From the NCBI RefSeq assembly GCF_006438875.1, contig NZ_RCZH01000004.1:310001-374000 (forward strand): a stretch of 64,000 bases of DNA, given 5' to 3'. A model generated the notes under the pieces. That model saw nothing but the letters and a program-made list of their open reading frames with translations, ran no database searches and was not told the DNA's origin. Of the stretch, positions 41,800 to 50,361 are shown piece by piece. Each line of letters begins with the position of its first letter. The first letter of the stretch is position 1. The position numbers and the translations under genes were made by a program. The DNA comes from Flavobacterium pectinovorum. GTDB lineage: Bacteria > Bacteroidota > Bacteroidia > Flavobacteriales > Flavobacteriaceae.

Positions 41800-41987
41800 A
41801 TCGTCGAGTAGTCACAAAAATAGACATTTATATATTGATGTCTAAAACAAATTATGCAACTTATTCAAGATTTTTGTTGTTTTTAACGTGCTGGATGCAA
41901 TTATTTTTAACACATAGAAACATAGTTCTTTGATTCAGCGAAAAGACTGCAAAAAAGAAACACATTTCTTCACACATAGCTATAGCT

Positions 41988-42161
41988 CAATGTCATTAAG
42001 TTAAGCGAATATCTATCCCGAAGCTTCGGGACTTTGCCGAATGGATCTCGCGCAAAGTCGCAAAGCCGCCAAGTTTACATACATTTTCTTTGCGGCTTTC
42101 CGACTTTGCGCGAATTTTTTTAGCTATAATTGTCTTAAAAAGGCTTAACTTAATGACATTG
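41988..42161. mobile_element. MITE-like element, copy 3 (174 bp)
   Basis: Perfect 19 bp ends CAATGTCATTAAGTTAAGC and GCTTAACTTAATGACATTG. The flanks AGCTATAGCT (41978-41987 and 42162-42171) are identical over 10 bases. The interior has a TCCCGAAGCTTCGGGA hairpin and the dyad GCGCAAAGTCGCAAAG ... GACTTTGCGC; its loop CCGCCAAGTTTACATACATT is the reverse complement of the loop in copy 1, while the outer arms keep the same orientation. The rest of the 41800-42278 gap contains an ACACATAGAAACATAG word and no gene. Confidence 0.85.
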
Positions 42162-42257
42162 AGCTATAGCTATGCGCCTTAATGCAAAGTGAAAATAATT
42201 TCGTAAAAAAATAATTTTTAGGTAAAACTTTTTTTATTTCATAAAACGCCTTACATT

Positions 42258-42276
42258 TGTAACATATTTTATTACA
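42258..42276 (+). promoter_or_regulatory. Probable Rrf2 operator, site 1, with overlapping -7 box
   Basis: TGTAACATATTTTATTACA (GTAA-N9-TTAC) overlaps the end of a -7 box TACATTTG (42252-42259) and ends 2 bases before the Rrf2 ATG. The same 18-base core, with one change, precedes the reductase gene at 42708-42725. Confidence 0.65.
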
Positions 42277-42278
42277 GT

Positions 42279-42686
42279 ATGATTTCAGGTAAGTTTGCCA
42301 TAACGATTCACATTTTGACTTTACTCACTAAATACCCAAATGATTTTTTGTCATCTGAGTATATTGCGGGAAGTATCAATTTGAATCCTGTATTGGTCAG
42401 AAAAGAAATTGCTAACCTGAAAGCGCATCATATTGTAGAAAGTAAAGAAGGTAAAAATGGCGGCACAAAACTGTCTGTTGATCCTTCGAAAATTACATTA
42501 AAAGAAATTTTTGAAATGACTTTTGAAACTATTAATTTAGGTTATGCTAAAAATCAGCCTAATCCTGATTGTCCTGTTGGAAAAAAAATCAATCAAAACC
42601 TGAGTTCTTTATATGCTGATATGAATCAAAAAGTTAGTTTACAATTAGAGGGAATTTCGCTGGAAGATTTTTCTAATCAATTCTAA
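42279..42686 (+). CDS. Rrf2-family transcriptional regulator
   Basis: 135 residues. The winged-helix signature is present: FAITIHILTLLTKYPNDFLSSEYIAGSINLNPVLVRKEIANLK followed by the wing GKNGGTKL. Only one Cys is present in the effector region (DCPVGKK), so it is not an iron-sulfur IscR/NsrR type and more resembles YwnA-like members that sense by other means. It probably represses itself and the divergent-in-time, same-strand reductase gene downstream through the TGTAACAT sites. Spacing to 42744 is 57 bases with its own copy of the operator. Confidence 0.88.
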   Translation: MISGKFAITIHILTLLTKYPNDFLSSEYIAGSINLNPVLVRKEIANLKAHHIVESKEGKNGGTKLSVDPSKITLKEIFEMTFETINLGYAKNQPNPDCPVGKKINQNLSSLYADMNQKVSLQLEGISLEDFSNQF

Positions 42687-42707
42687 ATCTATTTTTTTAC
42701 ACAAAAC

Positions 42708-42725
42708 TGTAACATTTTTTATTAC
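42708..42725 (+). promoter_or_regulatory. Probable Rrf2 operator, site 2
   Basis: TGTAACATTTTTTATTAC matches site 1 at 17 of 18 positions and lies 18 bases before the reductase ATG at 42744. Confidence 0.65.
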
Positions 42726-42743
42726 TAATTAAAATTATATATT

Positions 42744-43385
42744 ATGAAAATCGCAATTATTGGAGCAACGGGATTTGTTGGCTCAGCCATTTTAAACGAA
42801 TTAGCAAACAGAAATCACGATATTACTGCCATTGCAAGAACCCCAAAAGATACCTCAAATGCAACTTGGAAAAGTGCTGATATATTTGATGTAGACGCTT
42901 TGGCAGAAATTTTAAAAGGAAATGATGTTATCATTAACGCCTATAATCCAGGATGGACAAATCCAAATTACACTAATGATTTCATCAACGGATCAAAAGC
43001 AATTCAGGAAGCTGCAAAAAAATCAGGCGTAAAACGTTTTATCTCTATCGGAGGTGGCGGAAGTTTGTTTGTAGCACCAGGTTTACAAGCAGTTGACACT
43101 CCTGATTTTCCTAAAGAATATCATGCAGCAGCTTCTGCCGCAAGAGATTATTTGAATATCATTAAAGAAGAAAAAGATTTGGATTGGGCATTTTTTAGTC
43201 CGGCTTTCGAAATGCATGCAGGAATTACAACCGGAAGAACCGGAAAATATCGTTTAGGTTTAGAAAACCCGGTTTTTAACGACGAACAAAGAAGTATCTT
43301 ATCTGTAGAAGATTTAGCGGTTGTTATTGCTGATGAAACTGAAACTCCAAAACATCATCAAGTTCGTTTTACAGCAGGTTATTAA
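42744..43385 (+). CDS. NAD(P)H-binding oxidoreductase (NmrA/SDR-a atypical type)
   Basis: 213 residues. The N-terminal Rossmann loop is IGATGFVGSAIL, with IARTP after the second strand selecting NADP. The atypical-SDR core then shows GNDVIINAYNPGW, FISIGGGGSLFVAPG and WAFFSPAFEMHAG. No YxxxK is present, as in NmrA-like and BVR-B-like reductases. It follows the Rrf2 regulator and shares its operator; such pairs often answer to electrophile or oxidative stress. The substrate is unknown. Confidence 0.88.
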   Translation: MKIAIIGATGFVGSAILNELANRNHDITAIARTPKDTSNATWKSADIFDVDALAEILKGNDVIINAYNPGWTNPNYTNDFINGSKAIQEAAKKSGVKRFISIGGGGSLFVAPGLQAVDTPDFPKEYHAAASAARDYLNIIKEEKDLDWAFFSPAFEMHAGITTGRTGKYRLGLENPVFNDEQRSILSVEDLAVVIADETETPKHHQVRFTAGY

Positions 43386-43397
43386 TTATTTTTTATA

Positions 43398-43575
43398 GCC
43401 ACGAATTGCACGAATTTTTACTAATTATTAGTACCACAATTTTGTCATTCCGAACGAGGAATCTCCGCGAGTAGCTCGACAATTATGGAAAAATACTTTA
43501 TGTTAGTTTCTTGCGGGGATTCTTCGTTCCTCGGAATGACAAAAATGCGATAAAAAATTCGTGTAATTCGTGGCA
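43398..43575. repeat. CACGAATT dyad with a GTCATTCCGAACG dyad nested in its loop
   Basis: Outer arms GCCACGAATTGCACGAATTT (43398) and AATTCGTGTAATTCGTGGC (to 43575) bracket an inner dyad: TTGTCATTCCGAACGAGGAA (43441) and TTCGTTCCTCGGAATGACAA (to 43545). Both dyads are near-perfect and belong to families seen alone elsewhere (53285 for the outer, 23155 and 59644 for the inner). Confidence 0.8.
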
Positions 43576-43582
43576 AACTTAC

Positions 43583-43615
43583 TTTTTGAAACTGTTTTTG
43601 TTTTCTGTACTTTTA
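43583..43615 (+). promoter_or_regulatory. Promoter TTTTTG-N19-TACTTTTA before meaB
   Basis: TTTTTG at 43583-43588 and TACTTTTA at 43608-43615 with a 19-base spacer. The transcript would begin near 43621, consistent with the TTG start at 43635. The -33 box begins directly after the repeat at 43398-43575. Confidence 0.6.
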
Positions 43616-43634
43616 CAGTACCAAAAAGTATATT

Positions 43635-44732
43635 TTGTCAGGTTCAAAAAAACAATCTAGCAGCTTACAAGAAAAAGCCGGAATTTCACCTCCTGAAATC
43701 ACCAATGCTTCTGCTATCTGTCAAATTAAAAAAAACAGAAAACAACTGCCTTCTTCATCTGAATTAATTGATGGAATTCTGGACGGAAACAGAACGGCTT
43801 TAAGCCGCGCTATTACCTTAGTCGAAAGTACAAATCCCGAACATACTGCAAAAGCAAATGAAGTCATTAATGGCTGTTTACCTCACGCCAATAAATCAAT
43901 CCGAATAGGAATTACAGGTGTTCCAGGTGTTGGAAAAAGTACTTTTATTGAAGCTTTTGGAAGTTTCCTGACTAATTTAGGTAAAAAAGTAGCAGTTTTA
44001 GCAGTTGACCCCAGCAGTTCGCTTTCTCACGGAAGTATTTTAGGCGATAAAACCCGTATGGAAGAGTTGGTAAAAGACGAAAATGCTTTTATCAGACCAA
44101 GTGCTTCCGGAGATACTTTGGGCGGTGTGGCACGCAAAACACGTGAATCAATTATTCTTTGTGAAGCCGCAGGTTTTGATACTATTATTATCGAAACGGT
44201 TGGTGTTGGACAAAGTGAAACCGCTGTTCACAGTATGGTTGACTTTTTTCTATTATTAAAAATCTCCGGTGCCGGCGATGAACTTCAAGGTATCAAACGT
44301 GGTATTATGGAAATGGCCGACGCGATTGTCATCAATAAAGCCGATGGTGATAACATTAAAAAAGCAAATCAGGCAAAACTGGAGTTCAACAGGGCTTTGC
44401 ATTTATTTCCTCCAAAAAAATCAAACTGGCAGCCAAAAGTTACGACTTGCAGCGCAATAACTGGAGAAGGAATTTCAGAAATTTGGGATACAATTTCGAG
44501 TTATGTCGATATGACAAACGAAACAGCCTTCTTTCAAGAAAAACGAAAAGATCAGAATCAGTTCTGGATGATGGAAACTATAAACGAACAACTCAAACTG
44601 AACTTCTATAATCAGCCGGAAATCATTTCGCAACTGGAACAAAACAAAAAAGCAGTGCAAAACGATGAAATATCACCTTTTGCAGCTGCTCAAATATTAT
44701 TAAAATTATATTTTAATAAAGGTTCAAAGTAG
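43635..44732 (+). CDS. meaB: Methylmalonyl-CoA mutase-associated GTPase MeaB
   Basis: 365 residues with a TTG start at 43635; no in-frame ATG occurs before the GTPase core. The P-loop is GVPGVGKST (95-103), followed by VAVLAVDPSS, GSILGDKTRM, SASGDTLGGVARKTRE, IIIETVGVGQSE and the base-specificity motif NKADGDN, all typical of MeaB/ArgK. It guards the loading of adenosylcobalamin into methylmalonyl-CoA mutase and prevents its inactivation. The mutase genes are not in the window, but the adenosyltransferase is (15781). The last codons (GSK-stop) are part of a TTCAAAG repeat that spans into the convergent gene. Confidence 0.95.
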   Translation: MSGSKKQSSSLQEKAGISPPEITNASAICQIKKNRKQLPSSSELIDGILDGNRTALSRAITLVESTNPEHTAKANEVINGCLPHANKSIRIGITGVPGVGKSTFIEAFGSFLTNLGKKVAVLAVDPSSSLSHGSILGDKTRMEELVKDENAFIRPSASGDTLGGVARKTRESIILCEAAGFDTIIIETVGVGQSETAVHSMVDFFLLLKISGAGDELQGIKRGIMEMADAIVINKADGDNIKKANQAKLEFNRALHLFPPKKSNWQPKVTTCSAITGEGISEIWDTISSYVDMTNETAFFQEKRKDQNQFWMMETINEQLKLNFYNQPEIISQLEQNKKAVQNDEISPFAAAQILLKLYFNKGSK

Positions 44733-44807
44733 CAAAGGTTCAAAGCAACAAAGTTTTTTTACATACTCCGTTTCTTTGAACCTTTGCCCCTTTGTTCCTC
44801 TGAACCT
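44720..44807. repeat. TTTGAACCTTTG word-dyad spanning two stop codons
   Basis: Left arm 44720-44753 (AGGTTCAAAGTAGCAAAGGT...) and right arm 44774-44807 (CTTTGAACCTTTGCCCCTTT...) are inverted. The left arm contains the meaB stop (44732) and the right arm the stop of the convergent LTA-synthase-like gene (44806), so the dyad is the shared terminator. Confidence 0.8.
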
Positions 44808-46740
44808 ATTTCTTCCTCAACTTATATTTGTTTTCTTTATACAAATTTCCAGCTGTAATTACATGTGCCAAAGCATCTTTTGCTAATTCTTCATTTAATT
44901 TAACCGGAATCAAAGTTGTATCATTTTTGATTTCAAATTGCAATGGTTTCAAATTTGGCTGCATAATTACAACTTGATTTTCTACTCTGAATGCATTGAT
45001 ATCATTAAACTGCATGATTGATCTACCTTGTGTTTTTGGATCCAGTTTATTCAGGTTTCTTCCAACCATTGGTGTTTCAAAAGGCACTCCAAGATATCCT
45101 AACAATGTTGGCGGAATATCGATTTGACTTGCCAATTTACTATACGAAGCTCCTTTTGGAACTCCAGGTCCCATAATCAAAGCAGGAATATGAAACTTAT
45201 TGATTGGCACTAAATTTTTCCCGTAAGTTCTGGTGTTGTGATCCGCAATTACGATGAAAATAGTGTTTTTAAAATAAGCTTCTTTTTTAGCCATTTCGAA
45301 GAATTTGCCAATAGAGAAATCGGCATATTTCATGGCATTATTTACTGTTGCAGGTTTTTTATCAAATGGTTTGATTCTTCCCTCTGGATATTCAAAAGGC
45401 TCGTGATTTGAAGTCGAAAACATTAAAGAGAAGAAAGGTTTATCTCCTTTTGCTTTAAAGTAATTGTTTGCTTTTGTTACCAAATCTTCATCTGAATAAC
45501 CCCACGTTCCTTTGAAAGCATATTTATTTCCATCAGATTCAAAATCTTCCTGATCTACGATATCCTGAAAACCATTTCCGTTGAAAAACGAAGCCATATT
45601 ATCAAAATTCGCCATTCCGCCATAAATAAAACTAGTGTCGTATCCTTTATGTTTTAAAGCATCAGCAAGCGTAAAAAATCCTTGTTGGGAGTTTCCTAAT
45701 TTTACTACACTCTCAGATGGTGAAGGCAAAAATCCGGTTACAACCGCTTCGATTCCGCGAACACTTCTTGTTCCCGTACAATACAAATTGGTAAACAATA
45801 AACCTTCTTTCGATAATTTATCAAATTCCGGCGTTAATGGTTTTCCGCCTAAAATTCCAACGTACTCAGCTCCTAAACTTTCTTGTAGAAAAATCACCAA
45901 ATTGTATGGTTTTTTCGCTACTGAATCAGGTTGTTGAACGTGTAGAAACGGAATTTCAGCATCTGTAAAATCATTTGGACCAGCAATCATGTATTTTTTC
46001 ACACGAGCAATTGCTTCGGCTTCGTCCATTTTACCGTACATCTTGGTATTTCCTTCATTTTTAATCGAATATGCTGCAAAAGCTACGGTATAAAATGAAT
46101 TTAATCCCAACGTATTCGTTAACTGATCTGTTGAGAAAACAGCATTACTAGCATTTATAGGACGTTTTGAAGTAAGACTTGAACGTGCTCCAAAGAATAA
46201 TAAAAACGCAACTAACGGAAAAAGCATTAATTTAAATTTATACGCTGCGCTTGTAGTATGAAAATATTTTTTTCCTTTTTTCAAAGCAAAATACAAAACA
46301 ACTCCCAAAATTAAAAAAGTCACAATGATAGAAGTCAGGTAACTTTTTAGAAGCATTCCAACTACTTCCTTCGGATAAATTAGATAATCTAAGAAAATCT
46401 TATTCGGACGTGTGTCGTACTGTTTTACGAAATCCGGTGTCGCCAATTCTACAAATAGAATCAGAAAAAGGAATAAAAAACTGTAGATTACCAAAAAATT
46501 ATTGGTAAACTTCAATGATTTATTAGGAAGAAATGTAATTAAAACTGCCGGTAAAAAGGATATATAACATAGTAATATTAAATCCATTCGAAGACCGATT
46601 GGAAAAATGTACCAGAAATTTGGCGTTTCTACTACTCTTTCTTTAAAAAGAAAAAATAAAAATATTCGACTTAAAGTTGTTATTAGCAATCCGATTGCTA
46701 TAAAATTGAAAATGGGTTTTAAATAACTTAATTTTTTCAT
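44806..46740 (-). CDS. LTA-synthase-like / sulfatase-family phosphoglycerol transferase
   Basis: 644 residues: five N-terminal membrane helices (about 5-185) and a large external alkaline-phosphatase-fold domain. Metal and nucleophile positions are visible: VIFLQESLGAEYVG (E287), CTGTRSVRGIEAV (T324, the expected Thr nucleophile) and VIADHNTR. This group adds polar head groups (glycerol-phosphate, phosphoethanolamine) to envelope lipids or polymers; Gram-negative members modify periplasmic glucans or lipid A. Substrate unknown. The next gene in the same direction upstream (46803) is a small acidic protein. Confidence 0.88.
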   Translation of the reverse strand: MKKLSYLKPIFNFIAIGLLITTLSRIFLFFLFKERVVETPNFWYIFPIGLRMDLILLCYISFLPAVLITFLPNKSLKFTNNFLVIYSFLFLFLILFVELATPDFVKQYDTRPNKIFLDYLIYPKEVVGMLLKSYLTSIIVTFLILGVVLYFALKKGKKYFHTTSAAYKFKLMLFPLVAFLLFFGARSSLTSKRPINASNAVFSTDQLTNTLGLNSFYTVAFAAYSIKNEGNTKMYGKMDEAEAIARVKKYMIAGPNDFTDAEIPFLHVQQPDSVAKKPYNLVIFLQESLGAEYVGILGGKPLTPEFDKLSKEGLLFTNLYCTGTRSVRGIEAVVTGFLPSPSESVVKLGNSQQGFFTLADALKHKGYDTSFIYGGMANFDNMASFFNGNGFQDIVDQEDFESDGNKYAFKGTWGYSDEDLVTKANNYFKAKGDKPFFSLMFSTSNHEPFEYPEGRIKPFDKKPATVNNAMKYADFSIGKFFEMAKKEAYFKNTIFIVIADHNTRTYGKNLVPINKFHIPALIMGPGVPKGASYSKLASQIDIPPTLLGYLGVPFETPMVGRNLNKLDPKTQGRSIMQFNDINAFRVENQVVIMQPNLKPLQFEIKNDTTLIPVKLNEELAKDALAHVITAGNLYKENKYKLRKK

Positions 46741-46802
46741 TAGAAAGATTTAAATATTTTTTGGGTTGAGAAATAAGATTTCAGACACAATGTCGCGCGT
46801 TT

Positions 46803-47030
46803 CTATTCTTCGTAACGCTTTATTTCTCTGTCGTAAAATTCATTAGCCTGAACAATCAAACCTTCCATTTCAACATTTAATTCAGCTTCATCAAGATCTT
46901 CTGCTTCTTCCATAAACTCAACCTCATCGTCTTTTAAGTTGATTATGAATCTTGGGTAATCAAGGTGAATGATGAAAATATCATCTGGAAAATCAGTATT
47001 ATCTCCAAGTAAAAATTTAGGTAATTCCAT
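46803..47030 (-). CDS. Small acidic protein, conserved-looking, function unknown
   Basis: 75 residues, very acidic in the second half (DDEVEFMEEAEDLDEAELNVEMEG). The first half has beta-forming segments, DIFIIHLDYPRFIINLKD. No membrane segment, no known motif. It has a start at ATG 47030 and ends 62 bases before the LTA-synthase-like gene, so it may lead that transcript. Typical of small cytosolic Flavobacteriaceae proteins annotated only as hypothetical. Confidence 0.7.
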   Translation of the reverse strand: MELPKFLLGDNTDFPDDIFIIHLDYPRFIINLKDDEVEFMEEAEDLDEAELNVEMEGLIVQANEFYDREIKRYEE

Positions 47031-47097
47031 TTTTATATATGTATTTGTTTATTATTTTTTTACCACTGATTGTTTTAAAATCATTTTAATCTGTGAA

Positions 47098-47115
47098 TCC
47101 CGATAGCTATCGGGA
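47098..47115. repeat. TCCCGATAGCTATCGGGA palindrome
   Basis: A perfect 18-base palindrome followed by GTGGC. The same word with the same GTGGC-type tail is at about 51339-51358 and 53579-53600, and in degraded form at 23286-23306. All lie just before a gene on the minus strand's 3' side. Confidence 0.75.
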
Positions 47116-47141
47116 GTGGCATATTTTTTCAATGTTCAAAT

Positions 47142-48548
47142 TTAACTATTTGAAAGTGAATTATTGATTAATTTTTTGGTCAGGTAATGAAAACGAATGT
47201 ACAGGAATATTGCTGCAGAAGTTAATCCCGCCAAAAGCCCAATCCAGACTCCTTGTGCTTTCAAATTTGTATATTCGGCTAAATAGTACGAAACCGGAAA
47301 ACCAATGATCCAATAGGCAACAAAGGTAATATACATTGGAATTTTCACATCCTGCAAACCACGTAAGGCTCCAAGAACCACAACCTGAATTCCATCAGAA
47401 ATCTGGAAAACCGCCGCAATTAAAAATAATTTTGATGCAATGCTTATTACTTCATTATTGTCCAAAAGTTGTCCTCCATTTTCCATATTCAAAAAGATAT
47501 AAGGCAAATAATTATGGAAAACGACAAACAGAATCGCGAAGATGGTTTCAATTATAATGGCTAATAAAAAAATAGAACGGGCAACCACGACTAAATTTTT
47601 ATAATCATTCAACCCTCTTTGGTTACTAACTCTAATCATAGATGTTACGCTTAGTCCCATTGCAAACATAAAGGTCATTGAAGATAAACTTAACGCAATT
47701 TGATTGGCTGCCTGACTGGTTTTGCCAATATTACCACAAAGCCAGATTGATGCTGTAAACAATACCACTTCAAAAAGCATTTGCATTGCCGATGGAAATC
47801 CTATGCTTATGATCTTCTTTATAGTTTCTTTTTTAATTTCATCAAAACTGAAATTTTTAAAATATTTTTTCAGATCATTTCTTCTTGATAACATGATGTG
47901 CATGAACATTACCAAAAATATTCTTGAAATTACAGTTCCTAAAGCTGCTCCAACAATTCCCATTTTTGGAAAAATCCAGATTCCGTAAATCAACATATAA
48001 TTTATTCCAACATGTAGCACATTTGCCATAACCATAGCATACATTGAATACTTTGTCATTGACATTCCGTCTGCAAATTGTTTGTATCCCTGATACATAA
48101 TTAGCGGAATCAATGAGAAAGCTACCCAATCAAGATATGGTTTTGCAAGCGCAATTACATCAGCAGGTTGCTTTAATAATTCCATTATTGGCTTTGCCAA
48201 AACAATTACGCCAAAAAGAAGTAATCCTAAAATAATACATAAAAATAAACCGTGATGAAATGCTGAACGAATTTTAGAGTCGTTTTTCTCGGCATCACCT
48301 TCAGCAACAATAGGAGTAATTGCCGTTGAGAAACCAATTCCTAAAGACATTGCGATAAAAATCATGCTGTTTCCTAATGAAACTGCTGCAAGTTCAGTAC
48401 TTCCCAATTTCCCTACCATTATATTATCAACGATACCTATTAAGGTATGTCCTACCATTCCTAATATAATAGGATATGCTAATCTTAAATTGTATGAAAA
48501 CTCTTTGGTGTACTGCTTTAAATTCAATTCTATTCTTTTAGTCGGCAA
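47142..48548 (-). CDS. MATE-family multidrug/solute efflux transporter
   Basis: 468 residues with 12 helices. MATE landmarks include GMVGHTLIGIVDNIMVGKLGSTELAAVSLGNS, PIVAEGDAEKNDSKIRSAFHHGL near the first half and the equivalent IGFPSAMQMLFEVVLFTASIWLCGNIG in the second. It uses a cation gradient to expel organic cations or other solutes. Length is normal. Monocistronic; a CTTATACAATT-type AT-rich gap separates it from the divergent barrel gene at 48714. Confidence 0.95.
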   Translation of the reverse strand: MPTKRIELNLKQYTKEFSYNLRLAYPIILGMVGHTLIGIVDNIMVGKLGSTELAAVSLGNSMIFIAMSLGIGFSTAITPIVAEGDAEKNDSKIRSAFHHGLFLCIILGLLLFGVIVLAKPIMELLKQPADVIALAKPYLDWVAFSLIPLIMYQGYKQFADGMSMTKYSMYAMVMANVLHVGINYMLIYGIWIFPKMGIVGAALGTVISRIFLVMFMHIMLSRRNDLKKYFKNFSFDEIKKETIKKIISIGFPSAMQMLFEVVLFTASIWLCGNIGKTSQAANQIALSLSSMTFMFAMGLSVTSMIRVSNQRGLNDYKNLVVVARSIFLLAIIIETIFAILFVVFHNYLPYIFLNMENGGQLLDNNEVISIASKLFLIAAVFQISDGIQVVVLGALRGLQDVKIPMYITFVAYWIIGFPVSYYLAEYTNLKAQGVWIGLLAGLTSAAIFLYIRFHYLTKKLINNSLSNS

Positions 48549-48713
48549 AGATAGTCAGAAGCTTTGAATTCTTTGATAATATTAAAAACATAAGCAAACA
48601 TTAAGTCAATTTTTACAAACCTCGAGATTATATAACAATTTCAAAAAATTGTATAACAAGACCCTAAACGCTTGCTATTATTTTTACACTATATAAAATT
48701 TAAAAAAATTGTA

Positions 48714-49253
48714 ATGAAAAATCTAAAAATGTTATGCCTGGCGACTTTCGCCTTATTATACGCCAATACCACTTTCGCTCAAGATGCTACGTTAACTAAA
48801 ACTGAAGGTGAAATTAAAAATTACGATCAAGGCTTCAGATTAGGATTTGGACTTAACGGAGGTTTACCAACTGACAATGCATACGACTGGTCTTTGGGTG
48901 GAGATGTTCGTTTACAATACGATTTATCTAAAAGAACTTCATTGACCTTAACAACTGGTTTTACCAATTTGTTTATGGGAAAAGATGAAAATGGAGTTGA
49001 TGTTAAAGATCTTGGTTTTATTCCGGCGAAAGCAGGTTTTAAAGCTTTTATCTGGGAAGATCAATTTTATGTTTTAGGGGAAGTTGGTGCTGGTTTTGCC
49101 GTTACAAACGGTTACGATCAAACCACTTTTTTATGGGCGCCTGGAATTGGGTACGCCAACAAGTACATTGATATTAGTGTCCGATATGAGGACTATAACA
49201 AATTCAAAACCAACCAAGTGGCTTTACGTTTAGCCTATGGTTTTGATTTATAA
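48714..49253 (+). CDS. Outer-membrane beta-barrel protein (small porin-like)
   Basis: 179 residues from the ATG at 48714; an in-frame ATG at 48672 is upstream, but only 48714 gives a clean signal peptide (MKNLKMLCLATFALLYANTTFAQ). The mature part has eight or so strands (GFRLGFGLNGGLPTDNAYDW, DVRLQYDLSKRTSLTLTTGFTN, YIDISVRYEDYNKF) ending in ALRLAYGFDL. It resembles the small eight-stranded OmpA/PorT-size barrels of Bacteroidota. Function unknown. A terminator follows at 49289. Confidence 0.75.
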   Translation: MKNLKMLCLATFALLYANTTFAQDATLTKTEGEIKNYDQGFRLGFGLNGGLPTDNAYDWSLGGDVRLQYDLSKRTSLTLTTGFTNLFMGKDENGVDVKDLGFIPAKAGFKAFIWEDQFYVLGEVGAGFAVTNGYDQTTFLWAPGIGYANKYIDISVRYEDYNKFKTNQVALRLAYGFDL

Positions 49254-49288
49254 AAGTAAAGGTTTAATTTATTTTTTTGTTTTTGGTA

Positions 49289-49328
49289 ACAAACCCGACA
49301 GCTCGCATAGTCTGTCGGGTTTCGTTTT
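49289..49328 (+). terminator. Rho-independent terminator
   Basis: AAACCCGACA (49291-49300) pairs with TGTCGGGTTT (49313-49322), then CGTTTTTTT. A strong GC-rich stem after the small barrel gene. Confidence 0.92.
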
Positions 49329-49423
49329 TTTGTGCATTTGGTCAAAAGATAAGAACCACTTGTCAAATGATTTTTTTAAAAGAGTGCAGAACGCTGTACT
49401 TCGCATAAAAATTAATCAAAATC

Positions 49424-50359
49424 ATGAACAAAACAGTTTTTTATCTATCGCAACTATTTCTTTTTCTATTGGTTACCATTTCAGCAAGATCTCAATCGAT
49501 TATGTCGGGAGAATTCAAAGCAGATTATGTTCCATTTTCTAAATATGTCCGACCAATAGACAGTGCCAAAACAGATGCCAAAAGTAATTTCAAAAGAGCT
49601 CAGCTTTCTGTAGAAATTCCACTTTCCATGAAAATGGACCAATACAATCATCCCAGACTTTGGTCAATCATGCTTCAGGGAAGTTATGCTAAAATGGAAA
49701 ACAAGAATTATGATCTGAAAGATCTTCCTGTAGAATTTCCAAACGGTTTCCCGAATGAGCTTCTTAATGCACAAATTGGAGTCAAACACCTAAGATCAAT
49801 TTCTCCCTCTTGGTCAATGTTAATAATGGCTTCTGTTGGAGTTTATACGGATATGGTCGAAATCAATAAAGATGATGTGTTATTGCAAGGTGGTGTACTT
49901 TTTATCAAGCAATTTAATCCGAATCTGGCTTTTGGTTTCGGACCGGTTTTAACCAATAGTTTTGGTGTTCCGATGGTTCTTCCGGGATTGTATTTTAATT
50001 GGGAATCTCAAGGCGCACTACATTTTAAAGTAGCTTTTCCGGAAGGTTTAGAATTAGGTTATCGAATGTCTGAAAGATTAGATCTGAAAACGGTTGTCGA
50101 ACTAAGCGGAATGACTGCCGAGATAAATCCGGCAAACAAATCGATGTTACTAGGATATCAGCAAATTATTGCGGGTTTAAAACCTCAACTTAAATTAGGC
50201 AAACATTGGACTTTTGAACCTACGATAGGAAGTACTTTAGCTCGTTCGTTCTCTACCAATGATAGAAAATTAAAAAATATATTTAAAGAAAAAGATTTAG
50301 CAAACCCTAGATTCACTACCACATTTTATGCCGCTTTAGCTTTAAAATGGCAATTCTAA
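49424..50359 (+). CDS. DUF6268-like outer-membrane beta-barrel protein
   Basis: 311 residues, signal peptide to about residue 24 (LVTISARSQS). Alternating strands (RAQLSVEIPLSMKMDQYNHP, SIMLQGSYAKMEN, VKHLRSISPSWSMLIMASVGVYTDM) and a C-terminal strand AALALKWQF ending in Phe mark an outer-membrane barrel. DUF6268-type proteins are predicted OM porins of unknown substrate. It stops 2 bases from the stop of the convergent response regulator at 50362. Confidence 0.75.
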   Translation: MNKTVFYLSQLFLFLLVTISARSQSIMSGEFKADYVPFSKYVRPIDSAKTDAKSNFKRAQLSVEIPLSMKMDQYNHPRLWSIMLQGSYAKMENKNYDLKDLPVEFPNGFPNELLNAQIGVKHLRSISPSWSMLIMASVGVYTDMVEINKDDVLLQGGVLFIKQFNPNLAFGFGPVLTNSFGVPMVLPGLYFNWESQGALHFKVAFPEGLELGYRMSERLDLKTVVELSGMTAEINPANKSMLLGYQQIIAGLKPQLKLGKHWTFEPTIGSTLARSFSTNDRKLKNIFKEKDLANPRFTTTFYAALALKWQF

Positions 50360-50361
50360 AG

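Noticed and set aside
47336..48129. Plus-strand and second minus-strand open frames over the MATE gene
   Set aside because: They lie in other frames of a clear transporter gene, have no start signal or family resemblance, and carry no signal peptide.
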